Part shown: one piece after another, positions 1 through 12,250 of the stretch
How positions within the stretch are numbered: position 1 is the stretch's first letter
How the letters are laid out: every line of letters starts with the position of its first letter
Source: Dipteronia dyeriana
Lineage: Eukaryota > Streptophyta > Magnoliopsida > Sapindales > Sapindaceae
NCBI GenBank assembly: GCA_032871835.1
Contig: CM065299.1
Span: 84,139,652-84,203,651 of the forward strand
DNA length: 64,000 bases
Direction: 5' to 3'
Made by a program: the position numbers and the translations under genes
The notes under the pieces: generated by a model
What the model saw: the letters and a program-made list of their open reading frames with translations, nothing else
What the model was told of the DNA's origin: nothing
The model's database searches: none

Positions 1-572
1 TTTATATATACATATGTTTTTTTAAAATGAAACTATACAACTAAAATTTGTACTTTTATATACACATAAATATGATTTTGTTTTTAATGGAACTATACAA
101 GTATATACAACTAATAGTCTAATTACTAATACAAAATTACAAATTGATAAACTTAAAATTTAAAAAATGGCCAAACATTTTTATTTGTAATCAAATTTCA
201 TTTACAATGTCTATATTTTAAATATTCACATAAAACATGAAATACAATTATTTAAATATACAATTGAACCGTTGAACTATTTAACAATGAATGTGTAAAA
301 ATAAAAGAAATTGACATTAATTAATAAGTAAAAATTTAAAATTGCATCTAAATTTTATATAAAAAAAATTAGAAGTTAGCCTTAATTGAATATAAAATCT
401 AACAAAGTTCAAATAACACATTGAAAAAAGAAAAAATTAGCCTTGCACTTAATGTTGACCACAATTAAGCTGCCTACGTATCCTCCGCCAATGTAGAGGA
501 ATCAAAGGCCACGTAGTTCTTTTACCTTTAGTGGGATAGTCGGTGTTAGTGGTTGGAAGATTTGAACAGAAT

Positions 573-2778
573 CTATTTGCTGCCTTCTGTTCCCGTGGTT
601 TGATCATCTTCGAAGAAATCATTCACTATTTCTGGCTCAAGTTCTTGTTGTCTAAATTTTGCCTTTGTCCAATCATCAACACATGCTTGGGCTTCAAGTG
701 ATTGTGGACACAGAACTGACCGTCTTGGATCCAAAATATTTCCACCTGCACTAAATTCTTGTTCCACAGCAACGGTAGAAACCGGTGTTCCAAGAATTTG
801 CTTGGCAATAATATCCAAAATTGGATATTCTTGTTTATAATCCTTCCACCAACCCTGGATACTAAATTTATCTTCTAAAAATACATGATTGGCTTCTAAA
901 AATCGGTCAAGCTCAGAATGTGTGTTAGAGGGTGAAGAAGATGCTCGTAACTTTTTGGCTATTTGGGAAAACAATCGATCCCCTAAACCCTTTAATTTAA
1001 ATTGTGAGGAACTGGTAGTACCATCAGATGTGGGTTAGGGTTGTGAAACCGATATGTTCAAAGACGGACCATATATTTTAAGATATTCATCATATAATTC
1101 ATATAGTAAAGTCTTAACGGAATTACATCAACTAAGAACATCAATTTCTATTCCTAAACTATTGTAGTAATGAGTTAAATAATCTTGCAAACATTCTAAT
1201 TTAAAGCGGGGATCAAAACAAGATGCAAGCAAATAAATATTTGGAATATCCTTATAATACTGTATCCATTTTTTTTTCATTGCAGCAACACATTGACTCA
1301 ATTGAACATCTAATTCACAGTCACTGAATGCATCAGCAATATTAACACTTTGAACAAGAAATAAATGAGTAGTGGGATAGTAAATACCAGATAAAGCATT
1401 GGTAGCATCATTAAAAACATGTAACAATTCAAGAATTTTTATACATATATCCCAATGCTTCAATTGAAGCGAAATTGAAGGAACGTTATAAGTAATAAAA
1501 GAAACTAATATTTCCTTATATTCAACACTTTCAATAAGCAACTTATAAGTAGAATTCCAACGAGTACTAATATCTCGAGAAAATTTTATGGGACGCCTAT
1601 TATTTTGAGAACAAAATTTCAACCATTGTTTTTGGATTTTGTTATGCGTCCAGATATAATTAATACTATCTCTAATTGGTCTAATATAAACAGAAAGAAT
1701 TTGTAATCCAGCTTGAACACAAATTTAAAACATGACATGCACATTGTTGATGAAATAATTTACCCCCAAAATAGGGATTGCATAATTCCTTTAACATAGG
1801 AATAGATGCGGTATTGCTCGCCGCATTATCAAAACCAATTGCAAAAATTTTGTTTTGGATATGAAACTCTTCAAAAATAATTTTAAGGTGTCGAAAAATA
1901 TTATGAGCTGTATGTGACTCATCGAAAACACGAAATGCAATAATTCTTTTTTGCATGTTCCAAATATGATCAATATAATGACATGTCACACCCATGTAAT
2001 GGTGGCTACCAAAATTATCGGTCCATATGTCAGCAAATACGGAAATGCGACCTTGATATTGGAAAAAAAATGATTTCAATATGTGTTTTTCTTTTTTGTA
2101 AATGGAAAACAGTGCACGTGTGAGAGTGACTCTAGGAACACGTTGCATTGCAGGATTTAATACAGTTTGACAATAATTAACAAAACCAACTTTCTCACAA
2201 AAACTAAAAGGTAAGTGTTCTACTGCAACCATTGTTGCTAATTCTTCCTTATTTTTCTCAGACGTATAATGAAATAATTGATTGGTAGAGGTACCATACC
2301 TGGATATTTGTCCTTGGTTACTAGCTTTCACTAATTCGGATGGATGATTTCTTTTAACATGGTTTCAATACGTGACATATCCAAAGGACTTAACGGCCTT
2401 GTATGTTTAGGGACAGTAGTTGCACATGATTTTGATTGTTCCATCATCTAACTCAATTTTCTTCATATGCACTCTGAAGAGATCGGACTTCAATGGCTTT
2501 TCTTCTTCATCTGCATCAAATTCATCAGAAGGGGGTGGCATAGTAGAAGGGGTAGATATATTTTCATTACTAATAGGGATATTGGGATTTGGCTCAGCAA
2601 CAAAAGGGGGTGGATTAGGATTGAGAGGGGGATCGGATTCAAAATGACTTTGAAGGAACTCGTGGTAAATTCGGTCATTGTAATTGACGTCTTCACCTTG
2701 ATGTTCCAACAAATTTTGCAATGGACCCATTCCTCTGTCCAAATTTGTAGGACTTGAACCTTCTCCCCCATTTGCCAT
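573..2778 (-). pseudogene. hAT transposase (BED zinc finger, RNase H-like core, C-terminal dimerisation domain), broken
   Basis: Reading from 2778 down, the start is MANGGEGSSP. A BED-type zinc finger follows, with CNYC near 2410 and an H-x4-H-like HVKRNH near 2350. The catalytic region contains FADIWTDN (about 2040) and CHVLNL (about 1725), then the plant hAT segment STRWNSTYKLL (about 1560). The C-terminal dimerisation domain contains LDIIAKQILGTP, VAVEQEFSAGG and DPRRSVL (about 700-830). Total length is about 735 codons, normal for plant hAT transposases. It is interrupted by TAA at 2407-2409, a TGA about 13 codons later, a frameshift near 1720, TGA at about 1128 and TAA about 30 codons further. 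The pieces on each side of every stop stay in one frame, so few lesions separate it from an open frame. Confidence 0.88.
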
Positions 2779-2968
2779 TAAAATATTAATTATAAATACT
2801 AATTGAAAAAAAGAAGATAATTGTAAGTAAATAATATATTATTAAAAAAATGGAAGAAATATATGTTTTTTAATTTATATGAGAAATGAGAATAAAATAA
2901 AATTGTTGAATGTAGAGAGAATTTGAGATTGAGAGAGATTGGGAGTGGTGTGAAGAAGAATGAATTGT

Positions 2969-3012
<44 letters not shown>
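2969..3012. repeat. 44-base poly-G run
   Basis: An uninterrupted run of 44 G on the plus strand lies in the 5' leader of the hAT transposase. On the minus strand it would be a poly-C leader tract. The true length may differ because such runs slip during replication and sequencing. Confidence 0.95.
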
Positions 3013-3013
<1 letters not shown>

Positions 3014-3210
3014 ATTTATAGAATTGGTGTGGAGGGGTAATTTGGAAAATAAAAGAAAGAAAAAAAAAATATATGACCGTTGGGCGTTGGGAACAAAAAA
3101 GGAAGATGACCGTTGTTCAACGGTCACCATCCTCCAATGCCCAACGGTCATTTAATTTTTTTTTCTGAAATGCTGCCACGTGTCAGCATTTCATTGGTTG
3201 TTTTTTTTTA

Positions 3211-3478
3211 TTTCGAAACCGACGGTTTAACAGCCGGTTAAACAGACGGTTTAACAGCCGGTTAAACCGACGGTTTAACCGTTGAAAAAACCGGTGGTTT
3301 AACCGACGGTTTTTTGTCAGTTTTTTGTCGGTTTTTCATATCCCATAACCGTAACCGAACCGCCGGATCCGGTTTCCAACCGGTTTTGTAACCGACGGTT
3401 TTGGTTTAGGTTTAGGTTTCGGTTTCGGTTTCCAGAGGCCGGTTTCGGTTCGGTTTCGAACGGTTTAACCGAACCGTG
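3211..3478. repeat. hAT subterminal repeat cluster
   Basis: Short GC-richer motifs alternate in both orientations: ACGGTTTAAC, GCCGGTTAAAC, CCGACGGTTT and GGTTTCGGTTTCGG. They lie between the transposase leader and the terminus at 3488. In hAT elements such subterminal motifs are transposase binding sites; that role is inferred here from position. Confidence 0.7.
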
Positions 3479-3488
3479 GACACCTCTA

Positions 3489-3649
3489 TATGCAGGTAGA
3501 AAGGCAAATTGGGAGCAAGCAATGCATAGTGCATAAGTCTATACCCACGCACTGAAAAAGAAGCAGATGCATGAGTCTTGGTTTGTGGGTCGACTACGCG
3601 AATACCCACGCGTGCACATTGGGTCACACCCGTGAACTGGATCATGTTA

Positions 3650-3709
<60 letters not shown>

Positions 3710-4665
3710 TTGGTTAGGGCTCCACCACTCACATACTCAAACCAAAAAAAAAAAAAAAACTTTTTCCCTCTCATGGTAGTTCTTTCTAATTCTCCAGGTA
3801 AATGCTTTAATCCATCCATTGAAACGGTTTGTTTTTTTCCTTCATTCTTCACCAAGTTCATGATTGAGTCTATGTAGATTCATTTTCTCTCTTCGGTGCA
3901 TATTTGAATGAAGATGTATGACTAGTTTCATATCACGAACTCTTGCCCTCTTTTTGGTGTATTTTCATGTTTGGATGATGGGTTTCATTGATTGATGCAT
4001 ATTTGTGTGACTCGAATTGATTTGGAATCACAATTAAACACATATACGCTTAAGTTTGAAATTCAAAGATTCATTGAAAAATCTAAAGTGTTTTGTCTTA
4101 ATTTTATGATGGGTCTTGATGGAACAAGTATTTGAGAGTGATTGTAATTGGATTAAAGTGTTAATTGCAAATTTGGAGAAGAATTTCAAAATTTTAGGGT
4201 TTAAGTGATTCGAAAGATTTTTGTTCCTTATTTCGGAATTAATACATGTTGTATGTTATTTCGAGTAGTTAAGATGAAATTCAACAATCAAATGGGTGAA
4301 TCATGTACACAATGTGTCAATTGCATGTTAAGGGTTTGAATTTTGTGATGAATTTTTCAATCTGGGCATTTTAATTGTGTCATGAAAAGAATATTGAATT
4401 TCATCGATTAATTTTCATTCCTTGAATGTGCTAAGTGAAATTCTTGGGAATGTGATGCTTTGAATTAGACATGTCATGCATGAAGTGATGTTAAATTAAT
4501 TGAGATGTAGTGTGTTTAAAAGAGAAAACTAGGCAAGTGCGCGGGTGTCTATTCGCGGGTCCATACTCATGTATAACCCTTGAACTAGGTGCTCCATGCC
4601 TGATAAATTTCTACTTGATTTCTCTACTTGACCTGCTTATATATGCTTACACTTGGTTGTAATTT
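3489..4665. other. Unassigned AT-rich stretch with a (TA)n microsatellite
   Basis: A pure TA repeat covers 3651-3707. The rest shows no credible gene. Two similar phrases with GCGCGGGTGT or CACGCGTGCAC and 'tattcgcgggtcc' (3588-3635 and 4540-4575) suggest retroelement LTR or leader sequence feeding into the coding remnant at 4666, but no ends could be fixed. Confidence 0.5.
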
Positions 4666-5640
4666 ATGTCTAAACCACTTTATTTTCTTGAGCAGATATT
4701 AGAAAGAACCAAGCATGCGTTAAAGAAGATTGGCCAAGGCTCTGGCAAGAAAAGCAAGAAGGTGGATAAGACCTCAAAACTACCCAAGTGCACTTTGAAT
4801 GTAAACTTCAAGAGCAGTTTTGAGTACTTTAGACACTGGAGTATAGTGGTAGGGAGGGGGATAGTTACACAAGAGCTTGGAACCTCTTTGATTCCTTATA
4901 TAATGGAGATGAGAGGGCAACAAACGTACATTATCCTTCCCCACCCCTACCCCCCCCCCCCCTCTCCCCATATATTGTAGAAGGATTGTTGATGGATTTT
5001 ATGCTAGAATGAGCCCCGATGACTCCCAGAGAGGCATCCCAGTTATGGTCCAAGGACGGGAGATTCGGTTCAACACAATTGACATCAACAAATACTATAG
5101 AACCGAGATCCCAGAGGTTCCAGTGGGGAGTATACGAGATAGTGTGACTCAGAATAAGTTATTCATTTGGTAGAATGTGGACCTTGATAATGATTTGGCA
5201 ATAGTGTTAATGCCTTTCTGGGTGGCCCCTAGCTTCCCTCATACATACAAATTTAAAGACAGAGTTTGGGATCTGAAATATTTTTAGCTAGCATTCTATT
5301 AGGCCCCGCACTCATAAGACCGACATAGCCTTTGAGGTAGCCACTATCTTGTACTGCATTCGGCATGAGCAGTTAATCGATGTTGGATACATGGCAACTA
5401 CCAATATTCTCGTAATGGGGCGTATAAGGATCGACAAACAAACTTTTATATTTCGGTGTTTTACAAAAAAAAAATATGTAGACGCATTGGGGTAGATTTT
5501 AAAGATGATCCATTCGAGTCCCCCCTCCCCACCAGACTTCGAGATGGCCACTTGGACTACTTTATTGATAGAGAGAGACCTCACCACTGGAAGGAGGAGA
5601 ATAGAAAAAAAGAAGACCAAATTTGAGGAAGGTGCAAGCA
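4666..5640 (+). pseudogene. Retroelement 'putative plant transposon protein' domain (PF20167-like), decayed
   Basis: The first piece (4666 onward) is rich in Lys and contains FEYFRHWSIVVGRGIVTQEL. In another frame from about 4980 comes VDGFYARMSPDD, VMVQGREIRFNTIDINKYY and QNKLFIW followed by a stop. The pattern FYA..SP then V.V.GR.I.F...DIN.YY is that of the plant transposon-protein domain found near gag in Ty3/gypsy (Athila-like) elements and related repeats. Translation beyond about 5170 hits many stops and frame changes, with recognisable leftovers to about 5640. The segment 5640-6056 looks like further decayed internal sequence. Assignment to a specific lineage is inference. Confidence 0.55.
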
Positions 5641-6260
5641 GACAGCCATAAGATGACCTTGAGAAGATGGACTATGATTATGAGCCCCCACTTCCAGAGG
5701 TTAGTGATGACATGGTACTTTTGCAGAGACTGGTTAAGGGATGTAGGATCTTAAGGTCACAATAAATGAAATGAGTGCCAATTTCACCATAAAGGTCTAG
5801 ACGAATAGGAAACTAAAATAGGAAGTTAGGACAGATACCTTCGGCTATTTTGATGAAGTACGAGACAATATCACTGCCATGTGGAAGGATCTGAACTATG
5901 TTACCTATGTGAGGAAGAAGTGAAAGTCTGCCTAAAAAACATTTCAAAGAGGACCCACGATCATCGACAATGCAACTGAGCTCTAAGCATCAATAGTTAT
6001 ATCTTGGCGAGAGGTTGAGGACAAAGCAAGAGATAAGCTTGATCCAAGAGGGAAAGTGTAAGGTTTTAGATTGTGTTAGCATTAATTCCATATCAAAATG
6101 ATGTTTACTTGTAATGATTTAGTTGTTTAGATTCATGATGATTCAAGCTTCAAAGAAGAAGGAACAACTAGTCAAAGCAAGTTCAAAGTCTTCAAAGAGA
6201 AAGGATGCAATATGGTTCTACAAAGGTTTACTAAGACCTTATCTTTCTCTTACATGGCTT

Positions 6261-6420
6261 AGGCATACACACAATTCATACATTTGTGTCCCTGCATCGT
6301 TGTACACCATTATAGGCACACACACAATTCATACATTTGTGTCCCTGCATCGTTGTGCACAATTATAAGCACACATATACAATTCATTCATATGTGTCCC
6401 TGCATCATTGTGCACCATGT
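6261..6420. repeat. Three tandem copies of a 53-bp unit
   Basis: Units start at 6261, 6314 and 6367. Each carries ACAATTCATACAT followed by TGTGTCCCTGCATC and a TTGTGCACCAT-type end. The third copy is the most divergent. The array lies in the upstream part of the LTR, where tandem repeats often act as enhancers. Confidence 0.85.
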
Positions 6421-7962
6421 ATAACACATTCACACACTTGAAGATGAATGCTCATGCATTGGTATGGAAATAACATGTTTTGGAAAATGCATGATTAGAG
6501 ACTATCTCTATGTAGTTTGCATTCTTGTGTGAATTGTGTTTGTATGTGTATATGTTTTATAACATTGATATTGAACTTGAATTTAGTCTTAAATCATTCT
6601 TGATTGAGTTCCAGTCATTTCGGTTACTCATACTATTGATTTCAAGTTCTAAGTCAAAAGATACTACACTTTCAACTCATGTAGCATACATTGTCTTCGT
6701 CTTTGTATATCGAGTCGAATTATTATATTATGGGTTAAGTATCTTATATTTCTATGTTTGTGAGAGAGTTACGGTTTGTAATCTGCAAAGGAATTCAAAT
6801 TTTGAGTTTGAAGACCAAAGAACGGTCGAAGAACGCGAGAGGAGTGCAAGGGAGTTGCACCAAGGCAAAAGGCCATCAAGTGGTGCAAGCCCGAGATGGT
6901 GCATGGCCATCTCGGCCGCAACTCCTTGCTGCCCCGAGATGCCCATGTGCCATCTCTGGGAAGCATTCTCAAAGGAGGGAATTTTGGACCTTTTGCTTCT
7001 ATTCTTTCCCTCTCCTTTATATTTTCCTTCCCTCTCACATTTCATTCTTAGAAGAAATTTAAAACTTGACTGCAGAATTTTCTCTCTATATTTTCTCACC
7101 TTCCAAACACCATAACCTCTTCATTTGAACTCTGATTTGAGTGATTCAAAGTTTAGAGAGTTTTTCTATTCATCCTCCCTCTTTTATCCGAAGGTTTGAG
7201 TTAGTTTTATTGCTGTTTTTGGAGTCTAAACTCATAAAAACGGGACTGCACCAAAATCAACTAAGGTATTGATTTTCTCTCAAAGTTTTCTTTTAAAACA
7301 TGGTCAATTGCCTTGGGTTTTCTTCTTCAACATATATATGTGTCTTGTGATAGTTTTGATTTGAGTTTTGAACACATTTAAAGCTAGATTGAGTTTCAAT
7401 TGAAATCTCACATGTTGAGTTAGGTTTTGATTTTGCCTATGTTTTCACAAGTTTGGGATTGTATTATGCTAGCTTTGATTCTAGGACTATTTGATGATCT
7501 TTGATTAATTAATTTTGTGAAAAATAGTTCCTCACATGTATTAGGCTCTCTTTGGTCGAAATCTCACAATGATATATGTGCTTGTGTTCTTTTGAGCTAT
7601 TCATGTGCTTTGTTGAATCTATGAATAGGAATATACTCTAGAACTTTAGCTTTAATCTAAATGACTTTGTCATATGATTTTAGCATATTTTTGGTTTATG
7701 AGATTTAAACTTGATTATGTGTTAATTGAACATATCTTGTGATTCAAGTTTTAGATCTATGCATGTATCTAGGTTTTAATTAATATTGAACATATCTTAC
7801 ATGATCTAGATAGATTAAACATGCATGATTGACTAGACTACATTTGTTTTGTGCATTCATGCTCATGTCTAGTATTTTCCATAGGATGTGTTAATCATAA
7901 CATTCTATGTTGCGTGCTTGTTTGCGTTTTACATTTATGATCACCTAGATGCCTTGTGAGAA

Positions 7963-8174
7963 GGAAGTCTTGACAATAGGTGTGAGACCTGTGTTGTTGA
8001 GCAAGAAAGTCTTGGCAAGAGGTGGGAGACCTTGGATTGTCAAGCAAGAAAGTCTTGACTAGATTCGGGAGGACTTGGATAGTTGAGCAAGAAGTCTTGC
8101 ATTGGGTCATGAGGATCCGGAAGGGTGAGCTAGGAAGTCTTGACATGAGGTGTGAGGCCTCAGATTGTTGAGCA
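7963..8174. repeat. Five imperfect tandem copies of a 42-43 bp unit
   Basis: Units begin with GAAGTCTTG or GAAAGTCTTG at 7963, 8005, 8048, 8091 and 8133, and end with a TTGAGCAAG-like segment. They lie in the downstream part of the Copia LTR, before the primer-binding site. Confidence 0.8.
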
Positions 8175-8628
8175 GGAGGGCGACATCTTCATGAGTAGGA
8201 TAAGAGGGTAGTTTTTAGGTGAAGGGGTCACTTGAGAGATTATACTTGTCTTATCTACTAGTGGATTTTGTTTACCGGTGGTTGCTAACCCATGGATGTT
8301 TCCTCTTCGGAGGTTTACCATGTTATATCTTGTGTCAACTTCTCTCTATCCCTATCTCTCTTATATTTGTCTTTGTTATTTGAATACTATGGATGGAACT
8401 CTTTATGTAAGTTGACTTCCTTTCTATAATATAGATTGTGTATGTGCTATGATTACTTGTTTGTATTACACTTTACTTGTTTTTGATATTGATTAAGTGT
8501 CTTTAATTGATATATATATATTGTGATACAAGCAATCTAGAGGGACAAACTTTTGTTTGTTTCTAAGGGAATTTAAAAAGGTGCCTCTCTAGGTTAGCCT
8601 TGAGCATTTAACCGTGTTTGTATTTTCA

Positions 8629-8645
8629 ATTGGTATCAAAACAGG
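8629..8645 (+). promoter_or_regulatory. Primer-binding site (initiator Met-tRNA) of the first Copia element
   Basis: ATTGGTATCAAAACAGG follows the LTR end directly. It matches the plant Copia pattern TGGTATCAGAGC, complementary to the 3' end of initiator methionine tRNA, with two differences in the 3' half. Confidence 0.8.
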
Positions 8646-8732
8646 GCACTAGATTGTACTTGGTGAGAGTCCAGGTGATACATTCATGGTTTTTGCAAAG
8701 CTCTTGAAGTCATAGGCTTACAAGATGATGTA

Positions 8733-10652
8733 ATGGCAGAAGAAGCCTCAAATACTAGGCCACCATTACTTTGAGGCACTAACTATAGGTATTGGAAGTT
8801 GAGGATGAAAGCCTACATCTGCTCTATTGATGAAAGGGCTTTGATGGTAGTTGAAGAAGGTTATAGTCCTCCTACCAAGGTTCAAGAGGATGGAACCATG
8901 ATACTCAAGCCAAGGAGTGAATGGACAACAAATGAGTTTGAGATTGCTAAGTGGCATCATCGTGCTATGAATGCCATCTTTGGAGGAGTTGATGGGCCTC
9001 AATTCTCCTACATTCAAATTATTGAATCCGTAAAGGAAGCTTGGGATACTCTCCAAGTTACTAATGAAGGAACCTTAGCGGTGAAGAAATCAAGGCTTCC
9101 AATGTCTGCATCACAATTTGAAGGTTTAAGTATGGGTGAAGAAGAAAAGTTTGAAGACTTCCAATTCCGGCTTCTTAACATTGCTAACCAATGTCAAGCA
9201 CTTTGAGTACCTATCTCAAAAGAGTGTTTTAATTGGAAAATCCTTAGGTCTCTTCCTAAGAGATTTAATTCAAAGGTGACAGCCATTGAGGAAAGCAAGG
9301 ATGTGGATAGCATGAACATTGATGACTTGCTTGGGTATCTCCAAACTTATGAGATGTGCTTGAAGCCAAAGATTAAGAGTAAGAGAATCGCTCTCAATGC
9401 TATTGAGGAGGAGAGTGATGATGAAAATGAAGAGATGTCTCTTTTGGTTAGAAAGTTAAAGAAGTTTCTAAAGAAGAATGCCAAGCATAGAGGCAAGTCT
9501 TTTAAGGAAAAGGGAGTTAAGAAAACATCATCTCCAAGGAATGAGAAGAATAGTCAAGCCATGAACAAGAAAGATGTTCAATGCTACAATTGTCATGGTT
9601 TCGGTCACTTTGCTAGTGAGTGCACCAAGACGCCATCTAAGAAAGACAAGAAAGGCAAAGTGTTGGCAGCTACTTGTAGTGATGATAACTCTAGTGATAA
9701 TGAGAGCTCTAGTAGTGAGTCTTCAAGTGATGAAGAGTTGGTAAGCAACTTTGTAGCTCTAATGGCTTCTCATTCTCCACCAGATGTTGATGGTACAATA
9801 TCTTTGAACAAGAACTTTGATACAAATCATCATGGAAGCTCTAGTTCTAATCCTACTAATCTTGAGTTGTTGGCCAAGATAGGGAAGCTTGAAGAAGATA
9901 GAGATAATGCTCTAAGAGAGGTAGTTGAGACGGATGATTTGATCAAGAAACAACTAGATGAGTTTATGATTGTCACTCGTAGACTTCTTGGTAAGAAAGG
10001 TGATATTATGAAGAAGTTTAGAGAACTTGAAAAGATAAACCTTGAGAAGGATATTGTGATATCTTCTTTGAGGAAGAGAGAACAAGAATTAATGGAAGAG
10101 ATAGACACGGCTAAGGAGGTCATCAAGGACTTAGAGAATGATTCGGTAAGTGTGTCTAGTGTTAGGAATCTTGTTAACTCACATAGTGGTGAAGACGACT
10201 TGGTAGTTGAAGAGGAGCTCTTGGAAGCACCACTTCCTACTCACTTGGATGAAGTCGTGATTGATAAGAAACCATACAAGAAGAGAAGATCAAAAGCCAA
10301 GAAGAAGTTGAAGAACAAGGTATCTTTGCAAACTCCTAGTGAAGCTAGTTCAACTCCAAAAGGGACAATCTCATCTTTTATTCCAATTTGCCACTATTGC
10401 AACACAATAGGTCACATTAAGCCTAGGTTTTATAAATATATTGAAAAATGCAAATTAGGAAATGAATCTAGAGATAAGGAGATTAAACTTCAACTTGAAC
10501 ATGCTAAGGATTTGAAAGTTGAAAAACATGATAATATTGCTAAGCATGAGAAGAAGTTGTGGAGTAGAAAGAATACTAATCTTGTTCAACTTGACAAAAC
10601 TTGTGTTGAAAATGTTAAGGAAGAGTGTGATAATGATATTCTTGTTAATTAA
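8733..10652 (+). pseudogene. gag: Copia gag polyprotein with CCHC zinc knuckle; three in-frame stops, no pol
   Basis: The ATG at 8733 (MAEEASNTRPP) opens a frame that stays in register to 10652 but has TGA at 8772-8774 and 9204-9206. The N-terminal part is the plant Copia gag capsid domain (NYRYWKLRMKAY, EGYSPP, AWDTLQVTNEGT). A basic region leads to an intact CCHC knuckle CYNCHGFGHFASEC at 9582-9623. Then come an acidic Ser-rich stretch and a coiled-coil-like Lys/Glu region (about 9880-10140). A second knuckle, CHYCNTIGHIKPRF at 10389-10430, has lost its final Cys. After the TAA at 10650 the frame continues about 35 codons (VIEGLYSRF, KNKWFKGE). No protease, integrase or reverse transcriptase is present. 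The family resembles the Maximus/SIRE branch. Confidence 0.85.
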
Positions 10653-12250
10653 GTCATTGAAGGACTTTACTCTAGATTTAACATTGTTGTCAAGAATGAT
10701 ATTGGAAATGTTTGTGTAGGTACACCCAAGAACAAGTGGTTCAAGGGTGAGTGCTCTTATCACTAATATAAAAAGCACATGTGATATAGCTTTAAGGAAA
10801 CATATCAATTGAGTTGAGAATTCTTGCTTGCTAGCTTTGATTACTCCATGTATTGATATGAACTTGGTTATCTCACATCATATTTGTTATGATGGTCAAA
10901 ATTTGTTGGTTAACTTTAGAGAAGTTCTTTTGATATATGTGTTGACTGAGTTGAGATATTATGCTTTTTATACTCTTGTTTTGAAACTTCATCAACTTGT
11001 TGTCATGAGGACATTCAAGACAAGAGTGCTCATAAAAAGGGTGGAAGCATGTTATTTGGTGAATATAATATGCAAAAAGGTATCTCTATACTCTAATGCA
11101 TGTTCTCTTAGATATTCATCTTTTGACTCGATTCTTGATATACATCTCATAGCATGTCATATTAGGGAATTTTATATAGCATACATATGGTTCTCATTGA
11201 CATTTGCTATTTCAGGATCTAATAGTGATACTGTTCACATTGATCTTAACTTTGATGATTGTTTGTGTATAGTATATTAAGTGGCATTACTTTTGAAAAT
11301 ATGAGCTTCATATTCTTAAAAAGCTACTCATTAGAGAAGTAATGATCTTGAATAAGTCTCTACTTATTGCTCTTAGATCATGTGCTTATGAGCCATAAAA
11401 TCTTCGTTTTCTAAAATTGCACCTTGCTTCTCTTATATGTTTTGCTAGTAGGTTGAGTTTACTAATATGTAAACTTTGGATGCACCTTGAAATTTCTGTG
11501 CTTAAGTACATTTAAAATGACCTATGGTTAGTATCCATTTTGCTTCGGCAAATACATAGAACTCAACGAGCACCTTCATGGAAAGGGTTACACACATTGG
11601 TTGTGAAAGCAACCCAATGTTGGAAAGAGCTACACCATTGTGATGAGTGAAAGCCGCCATGAAGAGAATTTTGCTTATGTTAAAAAAAATTAAAAAATCA
11701 AAGAAGTGTTGAAATGGAATCATGAAAAGAAAAATTCTTTGATTCAAAGCCTATAAGGAAAATGAGGAAGGCTTAAAAAGGAGTATAGTTGAAAATCAAA
11801 TGAGCTCGAGTTGAAAAATAGAAATGGGATGACGAGCCACATGCACACACACGCTTATATGTTGAAATCTATTCGCTTAGAAGCAAAAATTCAGGATGAT
11901 AATCGGTTTGACTTTTTATGGAAAAAGCTTAAGATGAATAGTTGTTGGAAATTGTTTGCATGTTGATTATCAAACTACTTCTTGATATATATTTGAAGCA
12001 TATCTCTCTCACACACACTTTGTTTATGAGTATGATGATATTTTAGTAATTGTTGAAGAATTATGAGAGAACTTGAAAAATCCGTGTGTATCTCTCTTAG
12101 CATATGAAGCTTATTTTGTTGATATTTCTTCAAATTGCTTAAATGTGTGATTGTGTGAACATCTTTGTGAACTTTATGCTATCATTGATTTTAGTTATAG
12201 CATTTATCAGGGGGAGCATTGTATGCTAGACATTGTTCTCTTTTATGATA
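10653..12250 (+). other. Non-coding 3' body of the first Copia element with a purine tract
   Basis: The sequence is AT-rich and has no convincing frame. It resembles the spacer that follows pol or gag in long Copia elements, ending in a purine tract CAGGGGGAGCA near 12209. Where a 3' LTR should start, the sequence does not repeat the LTR at 6057-8628, so the 3' LTR has been lost or replaced. Confidence 0.5.

Larger units (their letters stand above)
1..3488 (-). mobile_element. hAT-superfamily DNA transposon, left end outside the window
   Basis: This is a cut-and-paste DNA transposon whose transposase reads on the minus strand. The terminus near 3488, read on the minus strand, starts TAGAGGTGTCCACGG and runs into repeated CGGTTTAACCG-type motifs, as in plant hAT ends. 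The matching left terminus is not seen between 1 and 480, so the element continues beyond base 1. Positions 1-572 are AT-rich 3' non-coding sequence without other features. The 8-bp target duplication cannot be tested because only one end is present. The transposase is dead, so this copy could move only with help in trans. Confidence 0.8.
6057..8628 (+). repeat. 5' LTR of a Copia-type element (5' edge approximate)
   Basis: The 3' edge is well defined: sequence ends TATTTTCA and is followed at once by a Met-tRNA primer-binding site. The 5' edge is taken at the TGTAAGGTTTTAG near 6057, where similarity to the upstream remnant stops, but no second LTR is present to confirm it. A TATA-like CCTTTATATTTTCC lies near 7014. 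Two internal tandem arrays (6261-6420 and 7963-8174) are listed separately. Open frames inside it, such as 6525-7115, have no protein character. Confidence 0.6.

Noticed and set aside
3412..3877. Open frames on both strands with YIYIYI repeats
   Set aside because: They are produced by the TA microsatellite at 3651-3707 and have no other protein character.
6525..7115. 196-codon open frame
   Set aside because: It lies inside the Copia LTR, overlaps frames on the other strand, and has no domain or codon pattern.
8629..8645. tRNA-like sequence TGGTATCA...
   Set aside because: It is the primer-binding site complementary to a tRNA 3' end; no cloverleaf surrounds it. The same holds for 14165, 15944, 51746 and 56605.
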